In this document: positions 1 to 6,101 of the stretch, one piece after another | Layout of the letters: each line of letters begins with the position of its first letter | Position numbering within the stretch: the stretch's first letter is position 1 | Source: JAWWPG01 sp038232255 | GTDB lineage: Bacteria; Actinomycetota; Actinomycetes; Propionibacteriales; Nocardioidaceae | Reading direction: 5' to 3' | DNA length: 14,375 bases | Assembly: GCA_038232255.1 (NCBI GenBank) | Contig: JBBSIF010000062.1 | Span: forward strand, 1 to 14,375 | The notes under the pieces: generated by a model | Seen by the model: the letters and a program-made list of their open reading frames with translations, nothing else | What the model was told of the DNA's origin: nothing | Database searches by the model: none | Made by a program: the position numbers and the translations under genes

Positions 1-2
1 CC

Positions 3-593
3 TACGTCAGGACGCCGACCAGCACACTGACCACCGACAGGGACGAGCTGGGCTTCCGCGACGAGCTCCTGCAACCGGGAACTGACAAGCACAGCGACTA
101 CCAGCAGTTCGCGAAGCGGTACGAGCAAGGCAAGCCTGAGGACGGGTACGACGACAAGGAGGTGGCTCGTCGGTACGCGGAGGTGTCGCGTCACGTCGAC
201 CGGCCGACGTACCAGAGGGCAGCGAAGCAGTCGCTGAGCAAGATGAAGCCGGCGCAACGCCGCACGTTCGCCCAGCAGCTGCAGCAGCACGCCAAGCAGC
301 ACGGTCACGACCTGGACTACGACGGCACGTCCACTGACCCCGGCAAGCTTGCCGGCCTCGTGACGCAACTGCACGACAAGGACCCCGGGCTGCTCGGACA
401 GCTGATGGGCGCGGCGGGCGGCAGCGCGGCTGGCGGCGCGGCTGGCATGGTCGGGAACCTCGTCGGCGGCAGCGGGAGCGGCGCCGGTGGCATCGTCGGC
501 AACCTCGTCGGCGGCGCCATGGGTGGCTCCGCAAGCCAGGGAGTCATGGCCGGGATCGTGTCCTACGCGACCAAGAACCTGATCAACCGGTAG
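3..593 (+). CDS. Hypothetical protein with charged helical region and glycine-rich C-terminus (5' end outside window)
   Basis: Function not recognised. The frame is open from the window edge (at least 196 residues visible), so the gene starts upstream. A GTG at 162 is a poor start, because the AAGGAG before it directly abuts it and the 53 codons ahead continue the same charged, tyrosine-rich style (YQQFAKRYEQG, then YDDKEVARRYAEV). Roughly the first 115 visible residues look helical and are rich in Gln, Lys, Arg and Tyr. The C-terminal 65 residues are Gly/Ala-rich and contain two near-identical units, MVGNLVGG and IVGNLVGG, like glycine-zipper segments that can pack in or on membranes. No signal peptide can be judged without the N-terminus. 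It ends with TAG and converges on metK, leaving 34 bases between them. I recall similar charged-region plus Gly-rich-tail hypothetical proteins in other bacteria, but this is an impression only. Confidence 0.75.
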   Translation, partial: YVRTPTSTLTTDRDELGFRDELLQPGTDKHSDYQQFAKRYEQGKPEDGYDDKEVARRYAEVSRHVDRPTYQRAAKQSLSKMKPAQRRTFAQQLQQHAKQHGHDLDYDGTSTDPGKLAGLVTQLHDKDPGLLGQLMGAAGGSAAGGAAGMVGNLVGGSGSGAGGIVGNLVGGAMGGSASQGVMAGIVSYATKNLINR

Positions 594-622
594 GCGCCCG
601 CAGCCGACCCAGCCGAACTCAC

Positions 623-635
623 CCGGCTCAGCCGG
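623..635. terminator. Short hairpin spanning the metK stop codon, possible bidirectional terminator
   Basis: CCGGC, TCA, GCCGG forms a 5-bp G/C stem with a 3-base loop that is exactly the complement of the metK TGA stop. It lies between two convergent genes, where a bidirectional terminator would be expected. There is no T-tract on either side, so intrinsic activity is doubtful. Confidence 0.2.
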
Positions 636-1821
636 AGATCGCGGCCTTTAGCTCCACGACCCGGTCGGTGCGCTCCCACGTGAAGTTGGGCAGCTCCCGG
701 CCGAAGTGGCCGTACGACGCCGTCTGCGCGTAGATGGGGCGGAGCAGGTCGAGGTCTCGGATGATCGCCGCCGGCCGGAGGTCGAAGACGTCGAGCACCG
801 CCCTCGTGATCGACTCGACGGGGACGGTCTCGGTGCCGAAGCAGTCGACGTAGAAGCCCACGGGGTGCGCCTTGCCGATCGCGTAGGCCACCTGGACCTC
901 GCAGCGCCGGGCCAGCTGCGCCGCCACGACGTTCTTGGCCACCCAGCGCATCGCGTAGGCAGCCGACCGGTCCACCTTCGAGGGGTCCTTGCCGCTGAAC
1001 GCACCGCCGCCATGGCGAGCCATGCCGCCGTACGTGTCGATGATGATCTTGCGCCCGGTCAGCCCCGCGTCACCCATCGGGCCGCCGACCTCGAAGCGAC
1101 CTGTCGGGTTCACCAGCAGCGTGTAGTCGCTCGAGTCGATGTCGAACATCGCGAGCACCTCGTCGACGACGTGCTTCCTGACGTCCTGGGTGAGCATCGC
1201 GTCGAGGTCGATGTCGCGGGCGTGCTGGCTCGAGACCACGACGGTGTCGACCCGCAGCGGGCGGTCGCCGTCGTACTCGATCGTCACCTGGGTCTTGCCG
1301 TCGGGGCGCAGGTAGGCCATCGTGCCGTCCTTGCGGACCGCGGCGAGGCGCTCGGCGAGCCGGTGCGCGATCGTGATCGGCAGCGGCATCAGCTCGGGTG
1401 TCTCGTCGCAGGCGTAGCCGAACATCAGCCCCTGGTCGCCGGCGCCCTGCCGGTCGAGCGGGTCGGTGGAGCCCTCGGCACGCCCCTCATACGCGACGTC
1501 GACGCCTCGCGCGATGTCGGGTGACTGGCTACCGATGCTGACCTGGACGCCGCACGAGCGCCCGTCGAAGCCCTTCTGCGACGAGTCGTAGCCGATGGCG
1601 AGGACACACTTCCTGACGAGCTCCGCGACCGGCACGTAGGCGGTCGTGGTCACCTCGCCGGCGATCACGACGAGACCGGTCGTGACGAGCGTCTCGACGG
1701 CGACGCGGCTCTCCCGGTCGCGCACCAGCAGTCCGTCGAGGACCGTGTCGCTGATCTGGTCGGCGATCTTGTCCGGGTGGCCCTCGGTCACCGACTCGGA
1801 CGTGAACAGGCGACGGGTCAC
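628..1821 (-). CDS. metK: S-adenosylmethionine synthetase (methionine adenosyltransferase)
   Basis: Cytosolic enzyme making S-adenosylmethionine from methionine and ATP, with release of phosphate and diphosphate. At 397 residues it is full length for the family. Visible landmarks are the ATP-binding GHPDK at residues 14-18 (H15 and D17 correspond to the catalytic His and Mg-binding Asp of E. coli MetK), the first family signature GAGDQGLMFGY at 126-136, and the glycine-rich phosphate loop GGGAFSGKD at 281-289. The start is GTG at 1821, preceded by AGGAG with 6 bases of spacing, and the protein opens RRLFTSESVTEGHPDK as usual for actinobacteria. It is the last gene of the mihF-gmk-rpoZ-coaBC-metK run, 76 bases after coaBC. 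priA, a frequent downstream neighbour in this phylum, is absent. Confidence 0.98.
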   Translation of the reverse strand: MTRRLFTSESVTEGHPDKIADQISDTVLDGLLVRDRESRVAVETLVTTGLVVIAGEVTTTAYVPVAELVRKCVLAIGYDSSQKGFDGRSCGVQVSIGSQSPDIARGVDVAYEGRAEGSTDPLDRQGAGDQGLMFGYACDETPELMPLPITIAHRLAERLAAVRKDGTMAYLRPDGKTQVTIEYDGDRPLRVDTVVVSSQHARDIDLDAMLTQDVRKHVVDEVLAMFDIDSSDYTLLVNPTGRFEVGGPMGDAGLTGRKIIIDTYGGMARHGGGAFSGKDPSKVDRSAAYAMRWVAKNVVAAQLARRCEVQVAYAIGKAHPVGFYVDCFGTETVPVESITRAVLDVFDLRPAAIIRDLDLLRPIYAQTASYGHFGRELPNFTWERTDRVVELKAAISG

Positions 1822-1868
1822 TCCAGTCTCCTCGTAGGCGTGCGGGTGCGCAGCAGCGCGCTCTGCTC

Positions 1869-1874
1869 AGGGTA
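1869..1874 (-). promoter_or_regulatory. Possible -10 element for metK
   Basis: The 76-base coaBC-metK gap is the longest within this gene run. On the minus strand it holds TACCCT, matching the actinobacterial TANNNT -10 form, about 48 bases before the metK GTG. No good -35 is visible at 16-19 bases upstream. The gap is too short and lacks the structure expected for a SAM riboswitch. Confidence 0.2.
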
Positions 1875-1897
1875 ACGGCCGAGCGACGCCCTTCCGC

Positions 1898-3127
1898 TCA
1901 CGACGTCTCAGCCGGCGAGCGCCACCGCAGGACCACCTGGTCCCACACGGCGTCGGCGAGCGCGGCCTTGCTGCCTGCCGGTACGACGACCTCCACGCCG
2001 TCGGCGGACAAGATCACGGCGCGATTGGCGTCGGAGCCGAACACGGCACCGCCGCCGACGTCGTTGGCGACGAGGAGGTCGCAACCCTTGCGCCGCAGCT
2101 TGGCACGGGCGTGGTCGAGGACGTCCCCGTCGGAGTCGCCGGTCTCCGCGGCGAAGCCCACGAGCACCTGCGCGGGGTCGGCCCGCCTCGAGACGAGGGC
2201 GGTGAGGATGTCGGGGTTCTCCACCAGCTCCAGCGGGGGCGGGGTCGCGCCGCTCTTCTTGATCTTGTGCTGCAGTGTCGTGGTGGGGCGGTAGTCGGCC
2301 GGCGCCGCGGCCATCACGACGACGTCCGCACCGTCTGCTTCGCCGAGCATGGCGTCGTACATCTCGGCGGTGGAGCCCACCCGCACCAGCAATGCACCCG
2401 CTGGGTCCGGCAGCGTCACGTTGGCCGCCACGACGGTGACGGCCGCGCCACGTGCCGCCGCGGTGGTGGCGAGCGCATAACCCTGCTTGCCGGACGAGCT
2501 GTTGCCGAGGAAGCGGACCGGGTCGAGGTGCTCACGGGTTCCACCGGCGCTGACCAGGACGCGGCGCCCGCGCATGTCCGGCTGTGCTGCACCGCGCTCG
2601 AGCAGTTGGGCGGCGAGGACGAAGAGCGCCAACGGATCGGGCAGCCGACCCGGGCCGGTGTCGGAGCCCGTCAGCCGCCCCGACGCCGGCTCGACCACCA
2701 CGCCGCCGCGCCCCCGGAGCGTGGCGACGTTGGCGCGGGTCGCCGGGTGCTCCCACATCTCGGTGTGCATCGCCGGCGCGAACACGACCGGACAGCGGGC
2801 GGTGAGCAGTGCTGAGGTGAGCAGGTCGTCGGCTCGCCCGTTCGCGGCTCTGGCCAGCAGGTCTGCGGTGGCCGGGGCGACGATGACCAGGTCGGCCTCC
2901 TTGCCGAGGCGCACGTGACGGACCTCCTCCACCCGGTCGAACACGTCGGCGCTGACGGGTTTGCCGGACAGCGCCTCCCAGGTGGCGGTGCCGACGAACC
3001 TCAGGGCGTTGGCGGTCGGGACCACGGTGACGTCCGAGCCGGACTCCCGCAGGAGCCGGAGCAGCTCGCACGTCTTGTAGGCGGCCACGCCGCCGCCGAC
3101 GCCGAGCAGGATGTGGGAGGGTGCCAT
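1898..3127 (-). CDS. coaBC: Bifunctional phosphopantothenoylcysteine decarboxylase / phosphopantothenate-cysteine ligase
   Basis: Performs two consecutive steps of coenzyme A synthesis: CTP-dependent ligation of cysteine to 4'-phosphopantothenate (CoaB, C-terminal) and FMN-dependent decarboxylation to 4'-phosphopantetheine (CoaC, N-terminal). It has 409 residues. The CoaC half (about 1-180) shows ILLGVGGGVAAYK at 6-18, an active-site His at 71 (VRHVRLGKEADL) and the substrate-binding PAMHTEMW at 118-125. The CoaB half (about 187-400) shows SAGGTRE at 193-199, the dimer/CTP segment FLGNSSSGKQG at 206-216, AAAPADYRP at 273-281, the KIKK lysines at 288-291 and LVANDV at 352-357. In E. coli the substrate loop is PAMNxxMW and the lid has a Cys. 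Here the Asn is His121 and the lid reads GRLTGSD without Cys, which I recall as usual for actinobacterial CoaBC. ATG start, 24 bases after rpoZ; no clear ribosome-binding site is visible. Confidence 0.97.
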   Translation of the reverse strand: MAPSHILLGVGGGVAAYKTCELLRLLRESGSDVTVVPTANALRFVGTATWEALSGKPVSADVFDRVEEVRHVRLGKEADLVIVAPATADLLARAANGRADDLLTSALLTARCPVVFAPAMHTEMWEHPATRANVATLRGRGGVVVEPASGRLTGSDTGPGRLPDPLALFVLAAQLLERGAAQPDMRGRRVLVSAGGTREHLDPVRFLGNSSSGKQGYALATTAAARGAAVTVVAANVTLPDPAGALLVRVGSTAEMYDAMLGEADGADVVVMAAAPADYRPTTTLQHKIKKSGATPPPLELVENPDILTALVSRRADPAQVLVGFAAETGDSDGDVLDHARAKLRRKGCDLLVANDVGGGAVFGSDANRAVILSADGVEVVVPAGSKAALADAVWDQVVLRWRSPAETS

Positions 3128-3151
3128 CGCGACCGAGCAGCCAGGGCCCGG

Positions 3152-3424
3152 TCAGGCCTCGTCGGGCTCGATGTCCTCACACGTGAGGAGGTCCTTGTTG
3201 ATCTCGCGCAGCGCGATCGACAACGGCTTCTCCTGCACGTGCGTCTCGACGAGCGGGCCGACGTACTCGAGCAGACCCTCACCCAGCTGGGAGTAGTACG
3301 CGTTGATCTGGCGGGCTCGCTTCGCCGAGTAGAGCACGAGCTTGTACTTGGAGTCGGTCTTGGTCAGCAGTTCGTCGATCGGGGGGTTGGTGATCCCCTC
3401 GGCGACGGGCAGGGTGCCTGACAC
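3152..3424 (-). CDS. rpoZ: DNA-directed RNA polymerase omega subunit
   Basis: Small subunit that binds beta' and assists RNA polymerase assembly. The 90 residues match the actinobacterial omega type: NPPIDELL at 13-20, the conserved helix AKRARQINAYYSQLGEGLL at 34-52, then YVGPLVETHVQEKPLSIALREI and an acidic tail. The start is GTG at 3424, only 9 bases after the gmk stop; the Shine-Dalgarno-like GAGG overlaps the gmk stop, so the two are probably translationally coupled. It sits between gmk and coaBC, the standard order in the phylum, and the row of close spacings suggests one transcript. Confidence 0.97.
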   Translation of the reverse strand: MSGTLPVAEGITNPPIDELLTKTDSKYKLVLYSAKRARQINAYYSQLGEGLLEYVGPLVETHVQEKPLSIALREINKDLLTCEDIEPDEA

Positions 3425-3433
3425 GCGAAAGCC

Positions 3434-4078
3434 TCATTCACAGGGTCGAGAGCGGATTCCGTCTTCGGATCCATGGACGGCGGCCGCCCGCTCGCGCGGG
3501 GACCTCATCAAGCCTACCAAGGTCTCGGCGGCGCGACGGACATCGTCGTTCACGACGGTCACGTCGAACTCCGGCTCCGCCGCGAGTTCCTCGACCGCAG
3601 TGGCGAGGCGACGCTGCCGCTCCTCGTCGGTCTCCGTGCCGCGGCCGACGAGCCGCCGGACCATCTCCTCCCACGACGGCGGCGCCAGGAAGACGAAGAG
3701 CGCCTCGGGCATCGTGCGGCGGACCTGGCGGGCTCCCTGGAGGTCGATCTCCAGCAGCGCCAGCCTGCCGGCCGCCAGCGCTTCCTGCACCGGCGCGAGC
3801 GGCGTGCCGTAGCGGGCACCGCTGTGCACGGTCGCCCACTCCAGGAAGCCACCGGACGCGATGGTCGCGTCGAACGTCGCGTCGTCGACGAACGTGTAGT
3901 GCACCCCGTCCACCTCGCCGGCGCGCGGCCTGCGCGTGGTCAGGGAGACGGAGATCCAGACCTCCGGATGAGAGTTCCGCAGGTACGTCGACACCGCACC
4001 CTTGCCAACGGCGGTAGGTCCGGCGAGGACGGTCAGCCGCGCTGCCCTCCCTCGCGACAGTTCAGGCGCGGTGCTCAA
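3434..4078 (-). CDS. gmk: Guanylate kinase
   Basis: Cytosolic enzyme converting GMP and ATP to GDP and ADP. It has 214 residues, slightly longer than many because of a basic N-terminal lead and a C-terminal tail rich in Arg/Glu. Landmarks are a P-loop GPTAVGKG at 20-27 (classic GxxxxGK), the GMP-binding segment SVSLTTRRPRAGEVDGVHY, FLEWATVH and YGTPL, then LLEIDLQGARQV, the lid RGTETDEERQRRL and FDVTVVNDDV. The best start I can find is TTG at 4078, inside the end of mihF (17-base overlap). No in-frame ATG or GTG lies between it and the P-loop, so either this rare start or a farther upstream one is used. Function is certain, start moderately so. Confidence 0.95.
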   Translation of the reverse strand: MSTAPELSRGRAARLTVLAGPTAVGKGAVSTYLRNSHPEVWISVSLTTRRPRAGEVDGVHYTFVDDATFDATIASGGFLEWATVHSGARYGTPLAPVQEALAAGRLALLEIDLQGARQVRRTMPEALFVFLAPPSWEEMVRRLVGRGTETDEERQRRLATAVEELAAEPEFDVTVVNDDVRRAAETLVGLMRSPRERAAAVHGSEDGIRSRPCE

Positions 4079-4382
4079 ACTCGCGCTCGAGCGCAGCCAT
4101 CTGGTTGGCGCCGAGACCGCGCACCCGGCGCGACTGGGAGATGCCGATGCGGTCCATGAGGTTGCGCGCCCTGACCTTGCCGAGGCCAGGCATCGCCTGC
4201 AGCAGGTCGACCACCTTCATCTTGCCGATGGCCTCGTTCGTGGCGGCGGCTCGCAGGGTGTCCGGAAGGGATGCGCCGGAGCTCTTCAGCCGGCTCTTCA
4301 CCGCGGCCCGCTCGCGGCGGACCTGGGCTGCCTTCTCCAAAGCGGCGCGACGTTGCTCGACTGTCAGCTCCGGCACGGTCAC
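4062..4382 (-). CDS. mihF: Actinobacterial integration host factor (mIHF)
   Basis: Nucleoid-associated DNA-binding protein of the actinobacterial mIHF type, unrelated in fold to the HU/IHF heterodimer of E. coli; in mycobacteria it is essential, and it bends or compacts DNA. It has 106 residues from my chosen start. A basic N-terminal helix (EQRRAALEKAAQVRRERAAVKSRLK, positions 9-33 with scattered Arg/Lys) is followed by a helix-two-turn-helix region at about 53-92 (GKMKVVDLLQAMPGLGKVRA, then RRVRGLGANQ). The frame is open to an ATG at 4430, but I prefer GTG at 4382. It has GAGG 8 bases upstream and gives the family-typical opening VPELTVEQRRAALEKAA, whereas the ATG lies inside a likely -10 box. 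First gene of the run to metK; its end overlaps the gmk start by 17 bases. Confidence 0.93.
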   Translation of the reverse strand: MTVPELTVEQRRAALEKAAQVRRERAAVKSRLKSSGASLPDTLRAAATNEAIGKMKVVDLLQAMPGLGKVRARNLMDRIGISQSRRVRGLGANQMAALEREFEHRA

Positions 4383-4425
4383 GACTCTCACCTCAGCTGG
4401 TTCCGGTTCCTCCGACGTGAGGCTC

Positions 4426-4431
4426 ACCATA
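4426..4431 (-). promoter_or_regulatory. Candidate -10 element for the mihF-metK transcript
   Basis: TATGGT on the minus strand (TANNNT form) lies about 43 bases before the preferred mihF GTG, in the 85-base gap after the upstream membrane-protein gene. The -35 region is unconvincing. Its position fits a promoter serving the run toward metK. It also argues that the ATG within it is not the mihF start. Confidence 0.3.
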
Positions 4432-4467
4432 GCCCTTCGGACCCACCCCCGTAAGACTGGCGACGAC

Positions 4468-4947
4468 CTAGAACGGAGCCTGGATGTCCATCCCGCACTT
4501 CGCGTTGGCGTCGTCCACGATCACGCGCAGGTCGCTGACCACCCGCAGCCCCGTCGCGACGTCGACCTGGCCCGTCGACAGGCGGGGAACGAGCGCGACG
4601 ATGTCGTCCCACTGGGTCCGCACGGCACTCGGCGCCAGGTCGCGAGCGTGCGAGAGCGCAGCGGGTGCGTTGCTCAGGTCGCCCGACGCCGCGGCGCCCA
4701 GGTCGCCGTTGGAGGTGAGCTTCCTGACGGCGTCGCAGTAGGCGGCACGGTTCTGCTCACCGTCGTCGCGCAGCAGCCACCAGGCGACCAGCCCGCCGAC
4801 CACGACGACAGCGAGCGCGAGGGCGCCGATCAGGAGCGGCAGCCGGCTCCGGCCCGGCTTCACCTGCTGCGGGAGGAGCTCCTGCTGCGGGTACGGCGTC
4901 GACTCCGGGTCGGGTGGCTGGGCGTCGCCGTACGGTGGCTGGCTCAC
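4468..4947 (-). CDS. Hypothetical single-pass membrane protein with proline-rich cytoplasmic N-terminus
   Basis: Function not recognised. It has 159 residues in three parts. Residues 1-33 are hydrophilic and rich in Pro/Gln (SQPPYGDAQPPDP, QQELLPQQ). Residues 37-59 form one strongly hydrophobic helix (LPLLIGALALAVVVVGGLVAWW), preceded by KPGRSR and followed by LRDD, so an inside N-terminus and outside C-terminus is likely. Residues 61-159 are a helical, presumably extracytoplasmic domain with just two cysteines, C71 and C151, which could pair in a disulfide. This Pro-rich tail, single helix and small external domain layout is common among actinobacterial proteins of unknown role. GTG start without a Shine-Dalgarno; a TAAGAT box lies 6 bases upstream, so the mRNA may be leaderless. 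Divergent from the CPBP gene (42 bases apart) and followed at 85 bases by mihF. Confidence 0.85.
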   Translation of the reverse strand: MSQPPYGDAQPPDPESTPYPQQELLPQQVKPGRSRLPLLIGALALAVVVVGGLVAWWLLRDDGEQNRAAYCDAVRKLTSNGDLGAAASGDLSNAPAALSHARDLAPSAVRTQWDDIVALVPRLSTGQVDVATGLRVVSDLRVIVDDANAKCGMDIQAPF

Positions 4948-4953
4948 GAGTCG

Positions 4954-4959
4954 ATCTTA
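4954..4959 (-). promoter_or_regulatory. -10 element for the membrane-protein gene, probable leaderless start
   Basis: TAAGAT on the minus strand ends 6 bases before the GTG at 4947, so transcription would begin at about the start codon itself. No Shine-Dalgarno precedes that GTG, which fits the leaderless mode common in actinobacteria. No good -35 is visible. Confidence 0.5.
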
Positions 4960-4976
4960 GGCGGCGCCAGACCGGG

Positions 4977-4982
4977 CACACT
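4977..4982 (+). promoter_or_regulatory. Possible -10 element for the CPBP protease gene
   Basis: CACACT lies 7 bases before the GTG at 4990. It matches TANNNT except for its first base, and no Shine-Dalgarno precedes the GTG. With the opposing TAAGAT at 4954-4959 it would make a face-to-back divergent promoter within 42 bases, with each -35 region overlapping the other gene's promoter. Confidence 0.35.
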
Positions 4983-4989
4983 TGCTCTC

Positions 4990-5787
4990 GTGCCGAACTC
5001 CGCGGACTGCTCCCGGCACGCGCAGCGGCGTCGCCGGGAGGTGATCCTGGTCCTGGCGCTGTCCCTCGGCCGGTCCGCGGTCTACGCGGTCGTGGCCCTG
5101 GTGGCTCGGCTCACCGAGCCCGGCTCGCTCAGGGACCAGGTCGCCACGCTCAACGCGAGCGTGTCCCCTCGCTCGCTCCTCGACCTGACCTACCAGCTCC
5201 TGGGCATCGCGTTCGCCCTCGTGCCGGTCTTCCTGGCCCTGCACTTCCTGAGCGCGAGCCGCGAAGGCGTACCCGGCCTGCTGCGCGACGGAGCGCGGCT
5301 GGTCGGGCTGGCGCCGTCGAGCCGGCCGGCGCTGCTCTCCGACCTGCGGTGGGGCGCCGGCCTCGCCGCCGTCGTGGGCATCCCTGGCCTCGCGCTCTAC
5401 TTCGCCGCCCGCGCACTCGACATCAACGCGACCGTCGTCCCGAGCGCGCTGGGGAGCCACTGGTGGACCCTTCCCGTGCTGGTGCTGTCTGCCCTGCAGA
5501 ACGCGGTGCTCGAGGAGGTGGTGGTCGTCGGCTTCCTGGTCACCCGCTGCCGCGAGCTGGGGCTCGGCTCGCGGGGCGCGGTCGCGGTCAGTGCCGTGTT
5601 GCGCGGCAGCTACCACCTCTACCAGGGCTTCGGCGCCTTCCTCGGCAACGCGGTGATGGGCGTGCTGTTCGCGACGTACTTCGTGCGGAGGCGGACGGTG
5701 CTGCCGCTCGTCGTCGCGCACGGGTTGATCGACACCGTCGCCTTCGTCGGCTACACCCTGCTGAAGAACCGGCTCGACCTGCCCTGA
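4990..5787 (+). CDS. CPBP family intramembrane metalloprotease homologue
   Basis: Polytopic membrane protein of the CPBP (Abi/Rce1-like) family, whose characterised members cleave substrates within membranes; the substrate here is unknown. It has 265 residues with about seven hydrophobic segments (near 18-40, 66-88, 121-141, 158-184, 195-213, 215-232, 237-258). Motif residues are E175-E176 (LEEVVVVGFL), H209 (RGSYHLYQGFG), N220, and H244/D248 (VAHGLID). The usual EExxxR motif has Val180 where the Arg would be, and FxxxH lacks its Phe. I recall this variant in other actinobacteria, so the protein may still be active, but that is unproven. The frame is open far upstream, but GTG at 4990 gives the natural opening: a short polar lead, then QRRRREVILVLALSLG. 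It is the only + strand gene in the interior and abuts the small ORF on the other strand at its 3' end. Confidence 0.88.
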   Translation: MPNSADCSRHAQRRRREVILVLALSLGRSAVYAVVALVARLTEPGSLRDQVATLNASVSPRSLLDLTYQLLGIAFALVPVFLALHFLSASREGVPGLLRDGARLVGLAPSSRPALLSDLRWGAGLAAVVGIPGLALYFAARALDINATVVPSALGSHWWTLPVLVLSALQNAVLEEVVVVGFLVTRCRELGLGSRGAVAVSAVLRGSYHLYQGFGAFLGNAVMGVLFATYFVRRRTVLPLVVAHGLIDTVAFVGYTLLKNRLDLP

Positions 5788-5788
5788 C

Positions 5789-6016
5789 TCAGCTCTGCAC
5801 CTCGCGCCACTCGGAGCTGGCGGTGTCGTGCCCGGGTCGCCCGACCGGGTTGCCCGGGTGGGGGTGGAGTAGGCCTCGGACTCGTGCTGGCCGGTCATCG
5901 CGGTCGAGATCTCCCCCGGCGCCACCCGTGATCGTCTGCCGCGCCGCCCGCTGCGCACACGGGAACGGACCGTCGAGGTCGGTGACGACCGCCAGCCGCG
6001 GATAGCTCCCGGCCAT
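5789..6016 (-). pseudogene. Small unrecognised gene with two apparent compensating frameshifts
   Basis: An uninterrupted 75-codon frame starts at ATG 6016 with a strong GGAGG 7 bases upstream and ends with TGA one base from the CPBP stop. The conceptual product opens AGSYPRLAVVTDLDGPFPCA and closes HDTASSEWREVQS. Codons 1-34 and 61-75 have G/C at nearly all third positions. Codons 35-60 do not (about 9 of 26 end in A or T), and there the +1 frame has only about one such codon and reads GEISTAMTGQHESEAYSTPT and on to RSGDPG. Removing one G from the GGGGG run (5913-5917) and adding one to the GGG run (5831-5833) joins the well-coded parts into a smooth 75-residue protein. It may be a gene with two indels, a sequencing artefact, or a real in-frame gene with an odd middle. 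No family recognised. It follows pyrF by 85 bases on the same strand. Confidence 0.5.
5831..5849. terminator. GC hairpin in the 3' part of the small ORF, weak terminator candidate
   Basis: CCCGG and CCGGG arms enclose a 9-base loop (GTCGCCCGA) that could pair further. It lies 44 bases beyond the CPBP stop and could end that transcript. It has no T-tract and lies inside the opposing frame, so it may be chance in GC-rich DNA. Confidence 0.15.
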
Positions 6017-6101
6017 GAACCTGCCTCCATCCTCGACTGCACCCGGACAGCCGTCGGGGCGTTCCGAGGCCGTACCCAGCGCAACGCATCGCACACGCGG
6101 C

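Noticed and set aside
1822..1897. SAM riboswitch before metK
   Set aside because: Only 76 bases, no multi-helix pattern or conserved SAM-I core, and such switches are not expected for this gene in actinobacteria.
4105..4989. Upstream extension of the CPBP frame over mihF and the membrane-protein gene
   Set aside because: Antisense to two supported genes and lacking CPBP-like features; GTG 4990 begins the natural protein.
6017..6101. Terminator after pyrF
   Set aside because: The 85-base gap shows no stable hairpin followed by T residues; transcription may continue into the small gene.
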